DNA from: Candidatus Njordarchaeum guaymasense
GTDB taxonomy: Archaea; Asgardarchaeota; Njordarchaeia; Njordarchaeales; Njordarchaeaceae
Length of the DNA: 9,453 nucleotides
Assembly: GCA_030587605.1 (NCBI GenBank)
Contig: JAUQYT010000352.1
Location: forward strand, 1-9,453
Direction: 5' to 3'
Shown here piece by piece: positions 5,752 to 9,453 of this stretch. How positions within the stretch are numbered: the first letter of the stretch is position 1; each line of letters starts with the position of its first letter. A program made the position numbers and the translations under genes. Under the pieces are notes generated by a model. The model worked only from the letters and a program-made list of their open reading frames with translations, was not told where the DNA came from and made no database searches.

Positions 5752-6582
5752 TTGGCTGCGTTTTTGATCTTATTCGCAATAGGTATTTTTCCATTCATTT
5801 TTTCACTTTTTGCGAGTTTCCACGAATACGATCTAAGAACAGCAAGCGGTTTCAAGTTCGTCGGTTTTGCTAACTACGTCGAGGCCTTGACAGATCCAAC
5901 CTTTCAGTCATCGATTCTGACCACATTGGAGTTTGTGGGAGGCGCTGTATCTGTCGAATTCTTCTTGGGTTTGATACTAGCTCTCCTTTTGAATCAAGAT
6001 CTAAAAGGCATCGGCATAGTAAGATCTGTAGTCATGATTCCTATGGCGATAGCTCCGATTGGAGTCGCATTGATGTTTAAGATTGAATTGCAACAAGAGA
6101 TAGGAATAATCTCATACATCTTGAAAACATATTTTAACTACTTGTTCTTGCCGCTGACCGATCCCTATCAGGCTTTAGGCCTGCTTATTGCAGTTGATGC
6201 TTGGCAATGGATACCCTTCGTCGCACTTGTGTTACTAGCAGGCTTAAGATCCCTCTCGACAGAAATCGTTGAAGCGGCGAAGATTGATTGCGCATCATCT
6301 CTACAAATCTTTCGATACATTACACTACCTAACTTAAAATACCAAATAACAGTCATTCTACTCATCAGAACTATGGATGCGTTCAAAGTATTCGACATAG
6401 TATATATTCTGACTGGCGGTGGTCCCGATATCTCCACCCAAGTCGCTAGCTATTGGATCTATAAAGTCGGTATGAGATTCCTTGAGATTGGAAAAGCTTC
6501 GGCCTTGTCGTATGTCCTTCTATTAATTATCATAGTGATCAGTAATCTCTACATAAAGTACGCACTGAAAAGAGGAGCATGA
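5752..6582 (+). CDS. ABC importer permease 1 (MalF/UgpA-type); true N-terminus upstream and start unclear
   Basis: This inner-membrane subunit forms half of the import channel. From TTG 5752 it has 276 residues, but that start cuts into the first membrane helix and has no Shine-Dalgarno motif. The same frame stays open back to 5689 and reads KKNEPSASFSKYTPLFLV just before the TTG, exactly the basic tail and helix start expected, yet it contains no ATG, GTG or TTG. GGTGA at 5684-5688 lies six bases before an in-frame ACG (5695). A GTG at 5685 would join this frame if the A5 run (5691-5695) had one base fewer, giving about 298 residues, the normal family length. The EAA loop is EAAKIDCASSLQIFRYITLP (174-193 in TTG numbering), with Cys180 where most homologues have Gly. 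Hydrophobic helices cover roughly 1-22, 55-80, 90-110, 143-163, 197-222 and 250-270. The stop lies one base before permease 2. Confidence 0.9.
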   Translation: MAAFLILFAIGIFPFIFSLFASFHEYDLRTASGFKFVGFANYVEALTDPTFQSSILTTLEFVGGAVSVEFFLGLILALLLNQDLKGIGIVRSVVMIPMAIAPIGVALMFKIELQQEIGIISYILKTYFNYLFLPLTDPYQALGLLIAVDAWQWIPFVALVLLAGLRSLSTEIVEAAKIDCASSLQIFRYITLPNLKYQITVILLIRTMDAFKVFDIVYILTGGGPDISTQVASYWIYKVGMRFLEIGKASALSYVLLLIIIVISNLYIKYALKRGA

Positions 6583-6583
6583 G

Positions 6584-7471
6584 ATGAAGAAACATTATTT
6601 GAAAACGGTCGCATCATATGCGTTGATCGTAGTGTTTCTTGTCTATATACTTTTCCCAGTATCATGGTTGTTCTTAATGTCGATCAAAACACCGGCAGAA
6701 AATCTACTGATGCCTCCACGATTCCCATTTGAACCTACAATAGCCAACTATTTGAATTCATGGTTTGGTAGCGCGACTGTTTGGTATACAGCTTTTGGGC
6801 GCGCTACTGAGAAGGTTACCGTTACCACCGTGTACGGCGCGTCACTAGCTATCAGGAATACTCTAGTAATAGCTTCAGCATCGACATTAGCAGCATTAGC
6901 TAGCGGTATCCCCGCGGCTTATAGTTTTTCCAGATTTAAGATGAAGAGAAGAGAAGACTTGCAGTTTTATATATTGGCGCAACGGATGGCACCACCCATC
7001 GCCGTGATAGTACCATTTTTCGCCTTATCGCGATGGGCTGGGCTTTCTAATACGCATCTAGGAATAGTTCTAGCTCATTTAGTCTTCAACTTGCCTTTGG
7101 CTACTTGGCTGATGAAGGGTTTCATAGATGAGATTCCAAAGGAGATCGATGAGTCCGCTTGGCTCGACGGTTGCTCAACGTTAGGCATAATTTGGAGAAT
7201 TATTCTTCCTCTGGCCAAGCCTGGTATCACCGCCGTAGCCATTTTATGTTTCCTGTTCTCTTGGAACGAATTTCTCTTTGCTTCGATCCTAAGTGGTCCT
7301 GATACTCTGACAATGACTGTATTGATGACCCAATATTTTGTTCACTTTACTGTAGATTGGGGTTCCCTCGCTGCCACAATAATGCTTGGCTTAATTCCAA
7401 CAATAATTCTAGTAATGATTCTCCAAAGATATCTCATTCAAGGACTAACGTTTGGGGCAGTCAAAGGTTGA
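6584..7471 (+). CDS. ABC importer permease 2 (MalG/UgpE-type)
   Basis: This 295-residue membrane subunit is the second half of the channel. Helices are visible near 11-33, 90-115, 128-149, 156-176, 213-237 and 262-282. The cytoplasmic EAA loop, which docks on the ATPase, is ESAWLDGCSTLGIIWRIILP (190-209) and keeps the usual D195-G196. The loop between helices 1 and 2 (about 35-88) is somewhat long, with an aromatic stretch around 59-70. The ATG at 6584 follows the permease 1 stop by a single base, with GGAG at 6574-6577 inside the end of that gene, so the two are translationally coupled. No ATP-binding subunit follows; the transporter must borrow a MalK/MsmX-like ATPase encoded elsewhere or beyond the window. 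Confidence 0.93.
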   Translation: MKKHYLKTVASYALIVVFLVYILFPVSWLFLMSIKTPAENLLMPPRFPFEPTIANYLNSWFGSATVWYTAFGRATEKVTVTTVYGASLAIRNTLVIASASTLAALASGIPAAYSFSRFKMKRREDLQFYILAQRMAPPIAVIVPFFALSRWAGLSNTHLGIVLAHLVFNLPLATWLMKGFIDEIPKEIDESAWLDGCSTLGIIWRIILPLAKPGITAVAILCFLFSWNEFLFASILSGPDTLTMTVLMTQYFVHFTVDWGSLAATIMLGLIPTIILVMILQRYLIQGLTFGAVKG

Positions 7472-7498
7472 TATAATCAGAAAAAACATCTTTGCTAA

Positions 7499-7518
7499 TT
7501 CATCACCAGTATGATGAA
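7499..7518. terminator. Perfect 7-bp hairpin in the convergent gap
   Basis: TTCATCA (7499-7505) pairs with TGATGAA (7512-7518) around a six-base loop. It lies between the ends of two convergent genes. A T-rich stretch follows on the plus strand (7520-7538), and an A6 run at 7481-7486 gives T6 after it on the minus strand. It may help to end transcription in both directions. Confidence 0.4.
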
Positions 7519-7553
7519 CTATTTGAGTCTATTTATTTGCACCTTAAAACTCA

Positions 7554-7569
7554 CAAAGAAATATCTTTG
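7554..7569. terminator. Second perfect hairpin, 6-bp stem, in the convergent gap
   Basis: CAAAGA (7554-7559) pairs with TCTTTG (7564-7569) around AATA. It lies 40 bases past the end of the minus-strand aminotransferase gene and 80 bases past permease 2. T-containing sequence (7571-7582) follows on the plus strand. A transcript-end role is inferred from position only. Confidence 0.3.
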
Positions 7570-7608
7570 ATTTAGGACTTTTCCTCAAGGTTCAATTAGG
7601 TATAGCTT

Positions 7609-8916
7609 CTAGTCTATTCCTTTTACCAATTTGAAGGATTTTCCCGCTGCTTCTATTGTGTTTTCAATATCTTCCTTGCTATGTGCTGAGGATACGAACC
7701 AATGGACTCCATAATTGTTAATCCACTGGCCTTGATTCACCATTTCCTTGGCAAAAGTCTGGTATGGGATCTCCTGAACTTTCAAAAAATCTCTGTAGTT
7801 CTCAACTTTCATGAGATCCGTGAACATTACTTGAAAGACTGACCCGAATCCTTGAACGATCGCCTTTATTTTCATATCTTCTATGTGGTCCCTCAGGCCC
7901 TTGACCAGTTTCTCCCCCATCTCCCTTATCCTGTCCAGTGCTCCCGTCTCAAGTTGCTGTATCGTAGCCTTTGCAGAAGCCAGTGATAGAGAGTTTCCAT
8001 TGAAAGTACCTGCTACAACTACTCCCCCAGGAGCCGCAAGGTCCATAATGTCAGCTCTTCCTCCTACCGCTGCGATAGGAGCTCCTCCTCCCAACGCTTT
8101 TCCTACAGCGCTCAGGTCAGGTGTTACCCCATAGAGCTCTGCTCCTCCACCAAGAGCCAGTCTAAATCCTGTGACTATCTCGTCAAATATTAATACAATA
8201 TCATTCTGTTCTGTAAGCTCCCTTATAGCGTTCAGATATCCCTCTCTAGGCAGAACAACTCCCATACTGGCGACCACAGGCGACGTTATAACAGCCGCAA
8301 GTTCATTCTTATGGTCCTTGATAGCTTTTTCAAGAAGATCTATCCGGTTCCAAGAAGCTACGATGACATCATTGATAGTTCCAGATGTTATTCCAGATGA
8401 GTTAGGTATTACGTTAGGAGACCTCTCTAGTCCTGCTAGTTTTCCAGGGTAGGCGCTAACTAGGGCATAATCGTGAGTACCGTGGTATTGACCCTCAAAC
8501 CTTAGGATTTTATCGCGACCAGTATATGCTCTTGCCAATCGGATGGCATGCATCGTAGCCTCAGTCCCTGTATTCACGAATCTCAATTTTTCGATTCCCG
8601 GAACTATTTCTGTTACCTTTTTTGCCACTTCAATCGAGAGCTCTGATTCAGCCCAAAGTTGAATCCCCAACTCTGACTGTATCTTTATAGCCTCCACTAT
8701 TCTCGGATGACAATGTCCTAATATCAAAGGCCCTGCGGCTAAGACGTAGTCTATAAAAGAATTGCCGTCTACATCAAATATTCTAGATCCAACTCCTTTC
8801 TTCATAATCAGCGGGTAGGTGCCTCTGAGCCCACTGTTACGCCCTTCGGGCATATACTTCAATGCTTCTGAGAATAGCCTGTTTGAGTTATCTGATCTAA
8901 ACTTCCATTCTTCCAA
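7609..8916 (-). CDS. Class III PLP aminotransferase, glutamate-1-semialdehyde-aminotransferase-like
   Basis: The 435-residue product matches the length and whole layout of the HemL-like branch of fold-type I PLP enzymes in the cytoplasm. Visible features are RIFDVDGNSFIDYVLAAGP (45-63), the phosphate-binding VNTGTEATMHAIRLAR (114-129), GQYHGTHD (142-149), the PLP-ring Asp245 in FDEIVTGFRL, the Schiff-base Lys273 in VGKALGGGAP, and GTFNGNSLSLASA (303-315). The C-terminal HWFVSSAHSKEDIENT also follows glutamate-1-semialdehyde aminotransferase. The usual Glu of the 'VEPV' strand is Ser212 (ITSPVVASMG, 210-219), so a substrate other than glutamate semialdehyde is possible, and no tetrapyrrole gene is adjacent. 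Such paralogues are common in amino-acid and amine catabolism. The start is TTG 8916-8914, with GAGGT at 8929-8925 eight bases upstream. It has its own TATA promoter. Confidence 0.9.
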   Translation of the reverse strand: MEEWKFRSDNSNRLFSEALKYMPEGRNSGLRGTYPLIMKKGVGSRIFDVDGNSFIDYVLAAGPLILGHCHPRIVEAIKIQSELGIQLWAESELSIEVAKKVTEIVPGIEKLRFVNTGTEATMHAIRLARAYTGRDKILRFEGQYHGTHDYALVSAYPGKLAGLERSPNVIPNSSGITSGTINDVIVASWNRIDLLEKAIKDHKNELAAVITSPVVASMGVVLPREGYLNAIRELTEQNDIVLIFDEIVTGFRLALGGGAELYGVTPDLSAVGKALGGGAPIAAVGGRADIMDLAAPGGVVVAGTFNGNSLSLASAKATIQQLETGALDRIREMGEKLVKGLRDHIEDMKIKAIVQGFGSVFQVMFTDLMKVENYRDFLKVQEIPYQTFAKEMVNQGQWINNYGVHWFVSSAHSKEDIENTIEAAGKSFKLVKGID

Positions 8917-8966
8917 TTGTACCTACCTCTGTTTCGGTTTGCTATTGGGTTGAGCAGATTTGGACT

Positions 8967-8982
8967 TTTATAATTTTCTTTA
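8967..8982 (-). promoter_or_regulatory. BRE/TATA promoter of the aminotransferase gene
   Basis: The minus strand reads TAAAGAAAATTATAAA, a purine-rich BRE-like stretch joined to TTATAAA. A start site about 26 bases downstream would be near 8944, some 28 bases before the TTG start and upstream of the GAGGT motif. This is among the best archaeal promoter matches in the window. Confidence 0.5.
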
Positions 8983-9028
8983 TTCTGCCTACCGCAGCAC
9001 AACTCTTGGCTGAAGAAGTCAGCAAGTC

Positions 9029-9072
9029 AAAAAACAATATCGGAACATTTTCTGCTGTCGTGTCAACAGAAA
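9029..9072 (-). terminator. Hairpin plus T6, possible terminator of the SDR gene
   Basis: Read on the minus strand, TTTCTG (9072-9067) pairs with CAGAAA (9054-9049) around 12 bases, and a T6 run follows at 9034-9029. It begins 28 bases after the SDR stop. The spacing between stem and T run is longer than in classical terminators, but archaeal termination depends mainly on the T run. A bulged stem, CTTG-G-CTGA with TCAGCAAG (9005-9026), lies just beyond. Confidence 0.3.
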
Positions 9073-9100
9073 CTTAGACAACGGCGTTTTGAATTTGATT

Positions 9101-9453
9101 CTACCTCATTCCTCTGCCGCCGGACACTGTTATTATCTCTCCCGTGATGAAATCCGACTCATTTGAAGCCAAGAATAGGGCCGCACTCGCGATCTCTTCA
9201 GGCTTGCCTGATCTCTTTAAAAGGGACTCCTTGATTTGCATGGCATTGAATTCAGGGGTGTTTAGACGGAGAGAAGCTCCTGCTTCTATGAAACCTGGAC
9301 AGATTGCATTGACGTTTACGTATGGACCTAGGTTCACTGCAAGGGAGCGGGTCAACCCGATTACCCCAGTTTTGGAGACGGCATAAGGAGTATTCTCCAG
9401 CGCTAATGGCAAAGCTAATCCAGCAGTCGAGGATATGCTAATTATTTTCCCAC
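9101..9453 (-). CDS. SDR-family oxidoreductase (FabG-like), N-terminal part beyond the right edge
   Basis: The visible 117 codons are the C-terminal half of a classical short-chain dehydrogenase/reductase, which moves hydride between NAD(P)H and an alcohol/carbonyl pair. The frame stays open to the edge with GKIISISSTAG, holding the catalytic Ser, and continues to YAVSKTGVIGLTRSLA, holding the YxxxK pair. Next comes VNVNAICPGFIEAG, the usual strand and PG turn after the active site, then GKPEEIASAALFLASNESDFITGEIITVSGG, and the gene ends GGRGMR. The NAD(P)-binding TGxxxGxG motif would lie outside the window. An internal TTG at 9412 is not the start, because homology clearly extends upstream. 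It is oriented like the aminotransferase and lies 184 bases upstream of it, so the two may act in one catabolic route, though the aminotransferase has its own promoter. The substrate is unknown. Confidence 0.93.
   Translation of the reverse strand, partial: GKIISISSTAGLALPLALENTPYAVSKTGVIGLTRSLAVNLGPYVNVNAICPGFIEAGASLRLNTPEFNAMQIKESLLKRSGKPEEIASAALFLASNESDFITGEIITVSGGRGMR

Noticed and set aside
5705..5767. Short peptide gene from ATG 5705
   Set aside because: It gives only 20 codons before a stop and overlaps the better-supported permease N-terminal frame; it is kept only as one of the frameshift explanations.

Overview
This window reads as archaeal DNA. The evidence is TATA/BRE-like promoter elements, GGTGA-type Shine-Dalgarno motifs, several likely TTG start codons, poly-T stretches as possible terminators, and a Pro-Thr-linked solute-binding protein with a Tat-like N-terminal anchor. 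The gene content (a non-pyrrolysine MttB-family methyltransferase with its corrinoid protein, an LLM/F420-type oxidoreductase, and a sugar-type ABC importer) fits an uncultured Thermoproteota/Bathyarchaeia-like lineage. That placement is inference; no taxonomic marker is present.

Layout. Positions 1-197 (minus) hold the 5' part of a gene, possibly an HD-type hydrolase, that runs off the left edge. A divergent non-coding gap (198-545) leads into four plus-strand metabolic and transport blocks: an LLM-class oxidoreductase (546-1598), a B12-binding corrinoid protein (1714-2376), an MttB-family methyltransferase (2393-3814), then a 277-nt regulatory gap (3815-4091). After the gap comes an ABC importer made of a binding protein (4092-5615) and two membrane permeases (about 5690-6582 and 6584-7471). 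No ABC ATPase gene is in the window. A convergent gap with two perfect hairpins (7472-7608) separates these from two minus-strand genes: a glutamate-1-semialdehyde-aminotransferase-like class III aminotransferase (7609-8916) and an SDR oxidoreductase cut by the right edge (9101-9453).

How the genes may work together. The corrinoid protein and MttB homologue form a canonical two-gene module that moves a methyl group from a methylated substrate, probably a quaternary amine because the pyrrolysine codon is absent, to cob(I)alamin. The neighbouring importer may bring in that substrate or a related compound. The LLM oxidoreductase, aminotransferase and SDR could process the carbon skeleton or the C1 unit. 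The corrinoid-transferase pairing is secure; the link to the importer and flanking enzymes rests on adjacency only.

The most interesting non-coding signals are a perfect 7-bp inverted repeat that brackets a TATA box just after the methyltransferase gene, a potentially structured leader before the binding-protein gene, and the first permease gene, whose natural N-terminus lies in an open frame with no standard start codon.
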